In this document: positions 14,310 through 27,831 of the stretch, piece by piece
Layout of the letters: each line of letters starts with the position of its first letter
Position numbering within the stretch: the stretch's first letter is position 1
Source: Oreocharis arfaki
Lineage: Eukaryota; Chordata; Aves; Passeriformes; Paramythiidae
DNA length: 64,000 nucleotides
Direction of reading: 5' to 3'
Assembly: GCA_013398015.1 (NCBI GenBank)
Contig: VZRR01012414.1
Location: forward strand, 1,186,037-1,250,036
Position numbers and translations under genes: made by a program
Notes under the pieces: model-generated
What the model saw: only the letters and a program-made list of their open reading frames with translations
Told to the model about the DNA's origin: nothing
The model's database searches: none

Positions 14310-14447
14310 GAAGATCTGTTCACAAGCTCAGCACAGAACCACTGAGAATCATTCATGAGACACTGGAAGAGTCCTCTGATTGGATTTATGGCTTTTTTTC
14401 TTTACTGTCTGACATCGTATGGAGTGATGATGATGACAGTGATGAAG
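14310..14447 (+). CDS. TRDN: Triadin exon 3: membrane-proximal luminal segment
   Basis: Encodes the first luminal residues after the helix. The readable peptide runs RSVHKLSTEPLRIIHETLEE, then SSDWIYGFFSLLSDIV, then WSDDDDSDE. The DWIYGFFSLLSDI block is essentially identical to mammalian triadin, and the acidic run after it corresponds to the longer Asp/Glu cluster of mammals. The acceptor is CTCAG at 14305-14309 and the donor GTATTT starts at 14448. The exon is 138 nt, phase 1 in and out, and joins exon 2 without a frame break. The acidic stretch is shorter than I recall in human. The human Asn75 glycosylation sequon around the exon 2/3 boundary is not present here. Confidence 0.95.
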
Positions 14448-16342
14448 GTATTTGTAACGTGAAGACTTCTGTAACTGCTCTAACTGCTGTTTTACACGCG
14501 TTAGGTTGGCTTACTCAGCTTTTAACCTCACAGACAAGAAGGTCAAACAAAATGAAGAGTGAACATTGTTGCTAACAAACCATCCACTGGCTATTCCAAT
14601 TGGTAAATTGGCCTCTTTGTTAGCTTTCATCTCATGTTTAATGTACTATTACAGAAAAGCTGTCAGAATTAAATATTACTATTAGTACATCTTGAAGAAA
14701 AGAGCACTAATTTATATACGACTTCAAAGCCACAACCAAAATATGCATCAGTATATTGCTTCAGAGAATGGCTGAATAACATTTTTCTTTTAATCAGCAA
14801 GAATCAAAAAAACTGAAAAATATAAAAGATACATCAAGGAACTTGGAACTTTTTTTATTTGAAATATTGATGAAAGGGCAATATAATGAAACAAACAAAC
14901 AAAAAATAGTATTTCTGCTGAACTAACAGGATTTTGGATAGCATATTTCAAACAATTCAGTTTACTAGAAATTATGACTCTGCCATTATGGTAACATTCT
15001 TCATCTGACATCATCTGATAAGTAAAAGTAAATTGTTAACATTTTGAGTTTTGAAATAACTCTCATGTTAACAAAAACCAAAAAACACCAAATCAAAGCA
15101 AAAAACAAAACTTAGTTCCCCAGTATGAGCAGAGACTGCTCACAGTCAATAATGGATCATCGTGTCGCATCCTATTGGTCATTCTGACAAGTGGTGAGTG
15201 TAGGAGTGACATCTTCATTTCACGGTAATTTACTTTATATTCTATTTGGCTACACCAGAATATAATTAAAAAGTGACATGTACTGAAACTGACTTCTACC
15301 CATTTGTTCAGAAACTTGAGATATTATCAAATGTTTACCTTTTAATACGTGCATGAGCTTCTTATATTAGCACTGTACATGAATGCTAATAGATAGGCTG
15401 CTACATGTGAGTCTATGAATTGGGCATCCTATTCTGAGATATGATTTACAACTAACAGAAAGTCAGTCTCTCATAAGGTTGACAAACAGAAAAGATGAAA
15501 TATAGAGAGCTTGGTAAAATTTTATCAGTGTGCATTTTCAGCCTTTCATAGCTCCCAAAGCATGTGCAAACTTTCAAACACTCGAGTGTGTAAGGGTCAA
15601 TGGCAGTAGGAAAAGTCATAAAATACCTGACAGACAAAAATTTGAGATCTGATGTTCACTAGGTTTGGAATCCTTAGTTCTAGCAGTGTTTGGCCCAAGT
15701 GGAATTTCATCAATATCAACCAGGAGTGTGAGTAGGCAATAAGACATCTTACTGCACTATATCATAAAAATTAAGTGCACGTGAGCACCCTGCCCACCCT
15801 GTGCTGTAGTCAGTGCAGCTGAAGCTGCACACTAACCAGTCATTCAGGCTCCCTCCTTCAAATTCCATGTCCTATATGGAGGTGGAATAACATATTGCAG
15901 CAATTGAGTGTTTACACTGAAATGGATTATTTTTTGCCTTGGATTTCATTGGAATCATTGCTAGATTTACAGTCTGGCTAAACCGCATATATATTTTATC
16001 ATTTGGAATTAAAACAGGACCAGTGAGCCTTTTCTTAAAATGTGGAAACATGCATAAAGTAAAGCAAATTGTAGTCACAAGCTTTTATTCAGAAGATCAA
16101 ATAGCGATTTTGATGTTTTCTTGGTTACTGCAGCACCTTGATTTTACCTACCTGAAAATCTATGGCAAGAGAGATCCTTTATGAAAAATCCAAAATCTCA
16201 GAATAGATGCTTGGCATTTAGCATATAAAGGATAAATGTTATTTTCTGAAATTAAAATGAGCCAACATGAAAAAAAAATGTGGGTTTGTTTCTTAAAAAA
16301 TTATATCTTTTCTCTGATATCTGTTTTTTTCTCTTGGTTTAG
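14448..16342 (+). other. TRDN: TRDN intron 3 (about 1.9 kb)
   Basis: Intron with a standard GT start and a pyrimidine-rich TTTAG end at 16338-16342. An AAAC-rich run lies at about 14888-14905. A 9-bp inverted repeat (14571-14579 with 14616-14624) flanks a CCAATTGG palindrome; this is short enough to be chance. No other feature was seen. Confidence 0.8.
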
Positions 16343-16369
16343 GTGAAGTGGAACCTTCCCTGAAAAAAG
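16343..16369 (+). CDS. TRDN: Triadin exon 4: 27-nt micro-exon
   Basis: A 27-nt exon read as G-E-V-E-P-S-L-K-K between a good acceptor (GGTTTAG) and donor (GTTGGT). It matches the mammalian GEIDEPPLRKK segment in position and sequence, directly after the acidic cluster. It is phase 1 at both ends, so skipping would keep the frame. It marks the change from the acidic membrane-proximal part to the basic Lys/Glu-rich luminal tail. It is too short for ORF finders and is recognised by homology and splice sites. Confidence 0.88.
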
Positions 16370-19300
16370 GTTGGTCAGTTGCTTAACTACAGAAGGAAAA
16401 TATTTTTTAATCATTTTAAGAATTAGCTGGTATATCTGTGATATAAATTCTGTCAATAGTTACATGGCAGTCTACTAACCTTGTCAGTTGTGCTCTAACA
16501 AACTCATTAAATTCAAAACTCGAGTAATAATACTTACTGAGCTGTTTGCTGCTCTGTGAGAATTCTCTACTATTTAATCATTACTGAGAAAATCTGAAAA
16601 AATTTCAAAAAAAAATAGAATTACAGAAATACTATTTATATCCTTGTCGTGCTTGTGGGACTGCTAATGCCAAGGAGTTATATGTATGTCTGGATAGAAA
16701 TAAAGCTCAGGAATGATAATACGGAAAGTATATTTAGTGAGAAATAATGGTGAGGTGCTGTCAAGCATTTTACCTGGAGCTAACACAGGGCCCTAAAATA
16801 AGGACTGCTTCATAATATTCTGAAAAAATTACTCAATTATCATTGAATTTTTAAAGCAGACAAGGGAGGGAAATAGGATTCATACTATAATCTTTATAGA
16901 TATTGGAATTGTTTTGCTGAAACACAATACTTAAGTTCAACTTCCATTAAATCAAGATGAAAATGTATTAGAAGGCTGGAGTTACTGCTGATAGAATGTA
17001 AAGCTTTCCAAAACTAGGTTGTTTTTTTTTCTCCATATTGAGCAAAGCTCAAGAGTAGCAGGATGTGTAACCCGCCCTCTGTGAGCCGAATTTGGGATCC
17101 ATCAAATTCTCAAGAGGTAAATGCCATATTAAAAAATAAGTCGCTCCAGTTGCTTCTGAGACTACAATCCAGATTTCTCTGAAGTCAATTGGAACTGGAT
17201 CAGGCTTCTATTTGATGAAACATTTTGTCAGCCTCAATCTGGCATCCAAGGAATTAACAGGCTTGAAGACCAGGACTAAACATCTTTCTATGGATGATTC
17301 TTCATGTTAGGAAAATTTACAGACGGTGTAGGAAAAGGTTCCATCTCTTTACTTCATCTGTAAGAACTGTACGTCCTTCGGCATCACCCTGTCTCTTTTC
17401 CATAGAGACAGATGCATTTTTAATTTTACAGAGGATGCACAGAGTCCGAGGCTGTAGCACATTGTTGGCAAGGATGTACATGGGTGGAATGTGTATTGTC
17501 GCCACAGGCCAGTGTAGGGCCCAGGCTGAAAGTGCTGCTACTTCATGGCTAGGAAGGCACAATCCATAAAAACACTATGGACAATGCTACGCTCAGCATT
17601 GCAACCTCTGCTTCTCTGGAAACCAGTGACACAGGCCTTACCCATTGCATTGGGACACAAAGCTGTAGAAATAGAATTCAGAGAAGTCTTCTAAACAAGC
17701 TGAAGGCTGCTTAAATTATAAGCAGTTGGAAGTAATGATATGATTGTTTGGATGTAAAAGTCCTCCATCCAAGGAGCTGATGTATCGAACTGCTGGCTTA
17801 GAATGCTTTCCTCACTATTCAAAGATCACAGCCTGGCTCTGGGAGTGTATTCTGAGAGGGTCTTCTATCTCTGGTATGAAGGAAATGGACAAGGAGCTGG
17901 TGATTTCTCCAATCTGTTATCTTACAGGGTAACACAGACACACAGAGGTGAAAAGATTCAAACATGCTTCATCTGCCTGAACAGTAAAACAAATTTTGAG
18001 TGGGCTTTCCCACTTCCTGGATATGTGGTCGTGATTCTCCCTCTGTCTTTTAGAGGATAAACATTCTCATCCTTGTCTGCCTGCGAAACGCTGTCCCTTG
18101 GCTGGGACTGCTGGAGATAGTACCCCTTTCTGAGTACTGCCATCAGCTTTCACATAGCAACATCCTCAAATAACTTACCATTTCCAGGTGGCTGGAGATT
18201 TCCATTTCATCCTGGCAGCCAGGATCTGGCTTTGTTTATACTTGATTTTGTCACCTCTTTTACTGGGCTACAGAAATACAACGTATATGGCCTGAAGCCA
18301 CCAGTCCCTTGGAAATGCCAGTGCAGAGTACTGGGTGTGTCTTCTCAGTGACAGGCATCTCTCAGCCCCTCAGAGCTGATCCTGTCTCTCTGAAGACTTC
18401 TTGTAAAACTGTATAAACATCAAAGAACTTAATTGCCACGGTCTAAGGCTAAACAGAAGTTTTCTGATAGCTCTGTGGTGCAGTCTAGTGAAAAGCTTTT
18501 CTGCTTAGGCACAGTGAAATTCCCTCCCAGTGCTAAAGCTCATGAGCACAGAAGGCAAAGCACTGGGAGGTGAGCAAAGTGTTTAGCATTGAAAACAGGG
18601 CTCAGGTGAGCTCCTGCAGGCAGCACTCTCACAAACATCACAGCCTGTTCCCCCGAGCACGAGGTGCAGATCTCTTCGAGTAGCTTTTCTTAACTAATTT
18701 GTGCTGTCATTTACATTGTCCATAAATAAGGCTTCCAGAAGAAAAGCTTTCTAAAACAAAACAAGACATTGCATTGGTGATTGTTTCCACCTTGCTGCTG
18801 GTAGGACTGAACCCGAATGGGGACCATCTATACAAATACATCTGGAGATTTTGGGGTGTCAAAATGTTAGTTTGATAGATGAAATTAGAACCAAATGTTT
18901 TGGTTATGAAGTGTTGTCTGCCTAGATATAAAAGACCATTTTGCTTCAAAATTCCTTGCACTTTGAGCGGCAATTCTACCTATAGCTTTATGAAGGATCT
19001 TTCTTTAGGTGACACTGGCATTTGAACATTCTAAACAAGAAAGAAACCATCCAGTGAGATTGTGCAGTACACTGCTGCTCTCTCCAGAAGATGAACAGAT
19101 TGATATTTTTCACATTTATACAGAAAACCTCTCTCAAATTTCACTCTTGAAATGTGCACTATGGCTGCTGTGCCTGATATTTAAGTATCTGTATTGGATC
19201 TAACCCACAGTTATTGTGGCATTTATTAATAGAATGACAACTATTAAAAACTCTCCATGTTTTTTTTTTAGTGCATGGACAAGCCTTCACTCTTTTGCTT

Positions 19301-21130
19301 TGCTGACTAGCAGCTTCTATGAATGAAAAAATGTTTGCACAAAACTTGCTTTATAATGGAATAAAGTAACTGAAAAAAATAAGATTGCTGGTATCACAAT
19401 ACAATTGCATATTGGTAAAAATTCAAGGGGGGTGGCAAGGACATTGTCTAGCCATGAGAAAAGAAAAGTCTAATCATGATTATGATCTTAACGAAAGCAA
19501 AGATCACTTTCCTAGAGATGTAAATTAAAAGCAAAGATAATAGAAGTACAAGTAATGACAATGGGCTTCCACAGGCAATGGGATTAATATCAGTTTCAGA
19601 ATTCTTTAGAAGACACGAAAATATCTCTCGAGCACCTTTTTATAATGCAATTATTTCTTCCAGTCCAAGTCTTATCACTAATATTTATCTTCAGTAATTG
19701 GAAAAGAACGAACATTTAATATTTCCTGGAAAAGAAGTGTTCTTCAGTGGACATAGTGAAAGGTTGTTCTGGAGGGGACTTTGTAGACTTTAACAATGCA
19801 TATTCTCAACACACAAAACTATAGGGCATTTTCATAAAAGACACAGAGAAGTTTAATTATTTCTTTCAGGTTTATTTTGCTTTTGGTTTCATTTCTTTCT
19901 ACAGAAATTATGAATGATATCAGGGTTAGTTTCACCTTTAGAGACACATTCAATTATTTGACAGCTGTATGCCTGTATTTTTTTACTAGAAATTATTGCT
20001 ATAAAAAAGAAAGCTGGGGTTTTTGCTTTGTTTGTTGATTTTTTTGTGGACATTACTGGCCTCAGCTATGAGTTTGGAAAAGAGCTGAGAAACAACAAAT
20101 TTGGAAATAAAGATCTGTAAATAATAAGGAAGTGAAGACACTTCAGCATTGACAACCATGCTTAAAAAGGTCATTATTAAACTGAAAGTAATTTTAATTT
20201 CAATAAATACTAATCACTTAAAAAGCGGAGTTAGAAATAAAGCACCATTATGACTGTTATCGATCTCTCTATTACCAAAAAGTTTTATTACTGGCATAAG
20301 ATTATTCTTACCAACAATTAAGAGAAATATTTTCTTTAGGTGGAAATGGGTCTCTAATTTTCTGTGAGTCAGACTATATACAAGATAGAAAAATGGGGTT
20401 TTGAGTTTTTTCTTAAGAAAATATAATTTAAAAAATCATAGGTTACAACAAAAAGCCAACAAAGAAGAGAAGTTTCTCTTAAAGTTAGCAAGAAATTGTA
20501 TAAAATACAAATAAACTTTTTGGCAAAGCACCTTATCCATCTGTCTTCAGCTCAAATGAGAGTATCATTGCCAGGGTATTAGGTTGGTTATTAATATGCT
20601 GAAGACACATTATGTTCTTAAAAGACGTGTCAGCTTCTAAGGGTCTGGTCAGTTACACTGACTCACCCTCGGCAGCTCTGGCCAAGGCGCAGTTCCCCCA
20701 GACCTGACTCCTGACACCCACTCCTATTAACCCCTTCTCCAACCCAAGGTTAGGCCAGTCAGAACTTTTTCAGAAGAATCTATTGGCTTGTTCAGACCTG
20801 GGTATTGATCTGCACTAACAAAAAAAGTGCTCCCGAAAGCAAAGGTTCTCAGACCGGACAATTTCCTACATCACCTTTTGATGCAGTGATCAAGTAAACA
20901 TACACAACAGCTTTGCCTGAGAAAGGGGACAGGAAGGAACAACCTGCTTAGAGAAGGCAAGGGTTTTGCTAATTTGGATTTGAAAGTACTTCTGATATGT
21001 TAGCCTGTACAAGTCTAAAAAGTACTGTTTTCAGTATCCAGGCAGGGTGTGGAAAAACATACTGATAAATATTTAAGTTATTAGTTCTACAATTGATAAT
21101 GTGTGCCAGATTGTTTTTAACTGTTTAAGT

Positions 21131-21230
21131 ACATAAGAATGTTTGATCAGACCAAAAGTCCAGCTCAGTCAGTGAATGGGACAGAAGTTCTTATTGCTGC
21201 CCTGGAGTGACAAGTGCAAATACCTCAGGA
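21131..21230. repeat. Possible ancient interspersed repeat
   Basis: The segment reads like the decayed opening of an old amniote interspersed repeat (pattern: ATAAGAA ... TCAGACCAAAAGTCCA ... CAG). It then has the CCTCAGGAAG-type block seen in many reptile and bird sequences. I cannot name the family and the match is from memory. Confidence 0.3.
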
Positions 21231-22645
21231 AGTATATCAGAACTGTTAAAAATATAGCGATAATTCTCACAGGAGTTCTCCATACTCCAAACATTTTCCC
21301 CAATGAGGAGACACAGTTTTTGCATGGCTCTAATGTCTACAACTTCTTGTGAACCCAAGGCTGCAGACAGTTTGGAAATGAACTAGAGAAAGTAAATTGA
21401 GAATACCATAAATGTAACCTGAAAACTGTGTTACCAGTGTAGTAGTCATATATGTGCCTTAAAAAATAATTACGCAGTTTCATTCATCCCTAAAGTATAT
21501 ACCCATTTGTACTGATAATGCCTTCTGAATTCAGTTTCTTTTATGTTGCTGTATGGTAATGTTCCCTTCTCTGTATATGAGTTGCTATTAAAGATCTCAC
21601 TAAAAGGCTTTCGCTGTCTCCCTAGGCTACACTTTACCATAGAGCATTTTGCATATATTTGTGTAAAGTACACCCTGTGTTAAAAGATGGAAATCATTGA
21701 TTGGTTCAATTCTCAGATATTAAGCTGCTTTTCCAGATATGATTTTTTTGTATTTTTCATTTTTGTGGTATCTGTTTCTGTTATTAATGTTCTTTTAACA
21801 ATTTCATCTGGTTTTACTTACATTGATCGAAACAGCAATAGCATATCTATCATAAAACAGCATTTTATAACAGGAAGAAAATATTTTCCATATTTCCCAG
21901 ATGAAAAAAGACAATATGCCACCAGGGAACAGGGATGTTCCATTATAGTTCTTTTGCCTTTTTCAGAATAGTGATTTGGTTTCAACTTGAACTGAAACTT
22001 TTCAATCCAAACTTACCAACTATATTTTAAAAGAGAGACACAGCTTTGGGCAGCAAGACTAGCAGTGACCCTGGGCTGAAGTGAAGCAGAAGAGAGGTTT
22101 GCAGCTGTTTAAGTTATCCTCTTATGTCAGGGAAAACCTTAAGTGAAGCTATCCATGCAATCCTTGTGGAAATCTGAATTTGTGCCCCGGTAATGGAACA
22201 CTGGGGGAACTCCTCACTCTGGGAGTACAGAGGGCATTAAGCAGATTCCCACTGGCTGGAGCCTGCTGTGCCTGAGACAGAGCAAATGCCTGACCTGGAA
22301 AACAAACAAATTTTCCAAAACGCAGTTAAACCCACAGTATCAAAACTGGGGCTCTTGCATATTTCTGAGTGAGCTCAGATCCCTTCACAGCTACTGCTGT
22401 GCCAGGGAGAGGATATAGCAAACAGAGCCCATGCTCATGACCCACAGAAATTTCCTCTTGGCAAAAATCTTCCTCTTCTCTAAAATAAAATCGATTGGAT
22501 CCAAAAGTGGCTGAATTTGTGAAGAAATGACTGTTTACAGATTAATACAGTAAGGTAGAATCTGCAGAGTTAATGTTTTTGAATTCTTGGTAGAGTAACT
22601 GAGTCTGTGATTCCTTTTTATTGTATTTTTATCTGCTTTTGCCAA

Positions 22646-22675
22646 CAAACAAACAAAGAAACAAACAAAATAAAC
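22646..22675. repeat. AAAC-rich simple repeat
   Basis: Short imperfect run of AAAC units with one AAAG interruption, inside intron 4. Confidence 0.7.
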
Positions 22676-23540
22676 CCTCTAAGCAAACAACACTTAAATA
22701 GATTTGTGTGGGAAAACATTTCTTTGATGCTAATCAAGATTAGAGATTTTAGATATAGTTGTATATACAATTTTGCTCTAAGATGTCTATAAGCCTTGCC
22801 TGCACTTTTTTCTATAGAAAATTTAAGTTTTTATAGAAAAATTTAATTAAAGGCAGACTGATAAAATTTGCTATGAAAAATATCATTGTATACTGGGCCA
22901 GTAACATCTTTGCACACTGGAATCTGTAAGGAGAAGCATGTCAAGACAATTTCATATTCTACTGAAGGAAAAGAAAATCTGGTTTTCATCATGTGGCTCT
23001 ATCTCTGATTTGTTTGAATAAGAGGTTGTCTGTCTTTTGGTTTTTGATTTTAATCAAAGTGCAAGTAGCATTCATCTTAGATTTTAGAACCGAGGTACAA
23101 GACTGTTGCCTGGGAATGAAAAACACAGACTTAACATATTTATATATATTAGGAATAAAACTTTACTTTATGTAAAAAATGTTTAGCATTGAAAACTGTT
23201 AATATCTTCCACTTTTAACTCTTTCAACAGTCCAGTAATTAAAATTCCACCATAAAAAAGTCTGCATATGGTCTTGTGGAAGGATGCCAGTCCTCCTTAC
23301 AGGACAATTAGTCAGATAATTGCAAGTACCTCTCTCCCCCTTAAAACCTTTCTGATAAGATATTGCTTTTCTGTTTCAAATTGAAACCTTACCAGGAAAA
23401 ATAAAACTCAAATTAATCATAATAAAACAAAAAAGGAGAGGAAANATTCAAGAAAAGAGCAGCAAGCTGTGATCTCCCAAAATTGGCTGAAGCATTTTAG
23501 CCACACAGCCAATTTCATGATAATAAACACCATCTTCCCC

Positions 23541-23605
23541 TTAAAAAAAAAAAGAAAAAGAAAAGAAAGAGGAGAGGAGAGGAGAGGAGAGGAGAGGAGA
23601 GGAGA
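23541..23605. repeat. A-rich tract and (GGAGA)7 microsatellite
   Basis: An A-rich stretch at 23541-23570 runs into seven uninterrupted GGAGA units at 23571-23605. The unresolved base at 23445 lies about 100 bases upstream in similar A/G-rich sequence. The repeat is likely polymorphic in length. Confidence 0.95.
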
Positions 23606-26600
23606 TCTTCAGTTTAACAAGGCAAATGGAACTTGACGTGGTACATAACCTTTCTTTTCCCTTCCTTTGAAATATGAAAGAAAGAAAAAGAATAGAAAGA
23701 AGAAACCTTTATTGTCACTTTAACTTGTCATTTCCGAAGAGGTGGATAAACAGTTTTGAAATCACATTTAACAGGCACTGTGGCCTGTTTCCTCACGTAG
23801 TGGATGAGCACACAAACTGTTCAGCATTTTCATCGATAAGAGCAATTTGTCCCCTGTTGCATTTTCAAAAAAGATCTTAAACACAAGACTTCAGGAAAAG
23901 TTATTATGTACCCCAGCCTGAAGTCACTGTGAATCCCCAGAACAGAGCGAGATCTAGGAAGACACCGAGGATAAGACTGCTACTGGCAAGCTGGTAGGGA
24001 AGTCACCTGAATAAGTCAAATGTGTCACTCAGACTTTCCAGCAATGAATGCTGGTGTTTAAGGCTTTCTGTTGCACTGTCTTTGGTTCCTGGATATGGGC
24101 ACAATAGACAAAGTTAATTCCCCGATTAAATATTTCCTGCTTTTTTTATTTTGTCCTTTTGCTTTTTTTTTGCTCTTGCAAGGTGTTTTTTGGTTTTGCT
24201 ATGGAGCTTTTTTTTTGCCTGTAGAGTACAGCTACGTGATGTATTAGTAGTTAGATAGAAGTTGCTCTAATGCACAGCTTCCTTTCTTCTCCTCCTAGCC
24301 CCGCAAGGATAACTGTCACCCTCACCAGCTGGTACTATCTAGATTAAAAATAGACATCAGCTGCACAATTGCAAATTTCTCCTGAGGATACCAACAGCAA
24401 GAGAGTTGACTACAATTCTTCACACAGACAGCATCTAAAAGCACATTAGAAATGGCATCTCTCTCATCTTCTAAAGCTCTTAACACCACTCATTCTTACC
24501 TTGCCCTCAATATCTATTTCTACCAACTCTTCAGGATAATCAAGTTCCTGCTACCAATTAGTCTTGATAAACTAGCAAGGATATAGCCCCATTAAATTGC
24601 TGGCAATAGCTGTAAGGATTTTAACTGCTCAAAAGCAAATTATTAACCTCTGGCTCTCCAGGACTCTGAATTGGACTCATTTTCCTTTTCATGCTTAGAT
24701 ATTTGTAAGAGAAAGAATGTCAAAGCATTGAAGGTGTATATTGCTGTGTTACCTGTAACAGATTACAAAAAAGATGACCAGCCGGTAAAATTTGTTAGGA
24801 ACAAAATCTATTCTCATTTCATAGAAAATTCCATCTCCTTAATCATACCTTTGAAACACCAGATATGTTAAAACTACATTCTATCTTCACTGCAGTGGAA
24901 AACAGGATGGCTTTTAGCATGGAGGGTAATGCTGAATGTCAGGTCCAGAGGTAAATTCCCAGTTCTTTTGCTGATTTTCTGGGTTGGCTTAGGTAAAGCC
25001 TTCTTGTGTTTCAAATAAGAACCCTTTTTTTTCTACTTTGTCTCTAATATCACTGGCATTTTTAATATGGTTTTGGGGATTTTATTTAAAGATATATTTC
25101 ATGTGTAAGATGGAAGCTCAGCAGAAAGCGAAGTGTAAGGGCTCTTTAACAGTGCCAGAATGCTACTCACCATTTTATCCTCTAATGAAGCAAGATGCAA
25201 GGCTGTGCTTTCCCAGTAAGAGAAGAAATGCATCCCTCAAAGTTTGAACTTCTGTGTTACAGAGATGGGATATTTATATCACTTTATAGTGCCATGTGGT
25301 ACCCAGTGTAATTTATGTAGGCTAAGGTTCGTAGAAGCTATTATAACACAGTAAAATTAAAATAGCCGAGAATAATGCTATCCATTTTCCTATGTTATAA
25401 AAAAGGACATGACAAAAAATCAAAATCAGAAACTCAAAGGCAGGCAAAGAAGGGAACTAGGAGAATCTCATGCCCTAGCTTGAGGTGCTGTGCTCTTTTT
25501 TCACACTGACGTAAACCTGCACAGTGCTGACCCACTAGTTCACACGGATTCAAGGGGCTGTAATTATTTTCTCCAATCTTGATCTTCCTGGAGCTGGAGT
25601 GCACACCCAGTGCTGTGCTCTTGTTAGACACTGTCAAGTGCTGTTAATGAAAATTAGCTGGGTGAGGGGTGCAGAAGCTGCCGCCCAGACTGTGCTGTAC
25701 AGTAGGAATTCCCACTAAAGCTGCCTGCAATACTGATCTTCAGCTGGCTGTGAAGGTCTGCTTTGGGTCAACACGATATAGATATATCAGCCTGACAACA
25801 ATATAGTTGAGTGTGTCTCCTTTCAGCATCTTGAAATGGTCAGTGAGAAGACACCTAGCTTTCCTTCTTGGACTTAAAATAATCACCCTGCATGTTCTCT
25901 ATATCTGCACAAGACCTGAGGTCTAGAGAAATTAGCATCAAGCAGTATCCATATTTGAGGAAATACTTACCTATTCAAACCCAAGAAACTCAAGGTGAAA
26001 GATAATTTTTCTTGTCTGCCTAATAATTTAAGAAAATAAACAATGAAATACAGCTTTTAAAATACATACTTCCTTACAATAATTTAATAAACCATGCTGT
26101 CATCTCATAAAGAATCTGGATGGTTGCTGTGGTGACAAAGATTATCCTCTCTGCTGCTTGATTCTCTCATTTTTCTAAACATGAATTCGTAATATTTAGG
26201 ATTTATTAACAATGTGCCACATTGATAGAGATAAATTAGATGCTTTAAACTGGCCATGTAAGCCTTCTATGATATTGCGATCACTTTGTCAACTCAGCAA
26301 TAAGATATTATGTGATTACTAGAAAATTAAAGCTGTTTGTCATAAAAGATGAAACAGAGAGTATCCGAACTCTCAGAAAACAGCAACAACAAATCTCCAA
26401 CAATCTAATGTGTTTCCTGATTTTAAATACTTTGAAGATTGCAAATAATTACTATTTTCTGATTCGTAAATTGTTCCGGATTAGCTTATATAGAGACTAG
26501 TTTTATTTGTACTGGGAAAATTTGGGTTGTAATGTAACAGAATTGATGTGTTCTAGGCTTCAATTTTTTATGATGGTTCGGACTGTAACGGGGAGTTTGT

Positions 26601-27804
26601 GAAGAGACCTTAATGATGGGGCACTATAAAAACATATATGCATGCACTTGTTTGTTATGAAGATGTACTTCACTTCTAGGGATTTGTGTATGTTTCTTTT
26701 TGATATGTGGTATCCTAATTGTAGCAGAAAGTTAGATAAGATTCTCAGTGTGGCTCTCTAGAAAGTATCTTTTTGTGCACCTCACTGGAATATTTGTGTG
26801 AAGCAAACTTCACTGCTGATACAGTGCAAGCCTGATTTACAAAACCAGCTCTAGAGTCATTGCTCCACACATATCTGGCAGTCAAAATAGCACTAAATTC
26901 CCTAAATCCATAGTAATTTTAAAGCCTTTTTTTTTTAAATAACAAAGGTTTATTCTTATCTTTTACTTATTTTTTCGAGAAAAATAGGCCTATTTTCTGT
27001 AGTGAGACATGTAATAGATGATAGAAATGCAGCAGAGCTGAGGCATTTTAAAAGAAGCAAGGAGCATGTATCTGTGTAAATGACTCTGCCTGAAGAATAT
27101 GAGTTATTCGTATTCATCTCTGTATGCAGGGTGACCTCTTGAATTGGGTGAGAAATGTCTCCACTGTATCTTGCAAATGCAGAGGAAGTGACTCAGCTTT
27201 CTTTAAGTCCCCTGAGTCAGTGTTTGGAGGCAGTCTGGAACAGTGGCATGGAGAACTGCCCAGATGTGCCCAGAATTAGGGAGCAATCCTCCATCTGTTC
27301 CTGTCTTGCACCATTCCTGCCACTTACGCTACCTAAACTAGACCATGCATCCATTTAAGCAAAATAAAGTGGGAAAAGTTTGAAAATCCAGCAACAGGAT
27401 TCTCTCAGTCAATAGAAAAAAAATATCATCACATATTTGAAAGAAAAATATTCCAGGCTCAGCTGAAATACAGTAAATCAGTACAGTATGTTTCTTCCTA
27501 ATCTCAGCCTTTGAGGTTTTTTTAAAAAAAGTGTATCAACTGCACACCTAGGCTGAACAGAACAAGATGAAAATTAAGTAAAAACTCCTTTTAGCTAGAT
27601 GACATCATATAATTAGCTTAGTTATGTCTCCATACATCAGTGGCTAACAGTGGTATGTATTTTAGCCTTTGCTTCTCTTTGTCTCAGAACTAATATTCTC
27701 TCTGAGCACAACATACGGTGTTTTTGCAATACCACACATAACAATTAGTTCAGATATCAAATACTATCCAATAAAAAAGTTCTGCATTATTTTCATATTA
27801 TAAT

Positions 27805-27831
27805 ATATTTACATATTTATTATGTAAATAT
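27805..27831. repeat. Short AT-rich inverted repeat
   Basis: Two perfect 11-nt complementary arms, 27805-27815 and 27821-27831, are separated by five bases. It is AT-rich and may be chance. Confidence 0.5.

Noticed and set aside
18580..23196. A 17-base identical stretch (TGTTTAGCATTGAAAAC) at 18580-18596 and 23180-23196
   Set aside because: A single short AT-rich match between distant sites can occur by chance in a window this size, and the flanks do not match.
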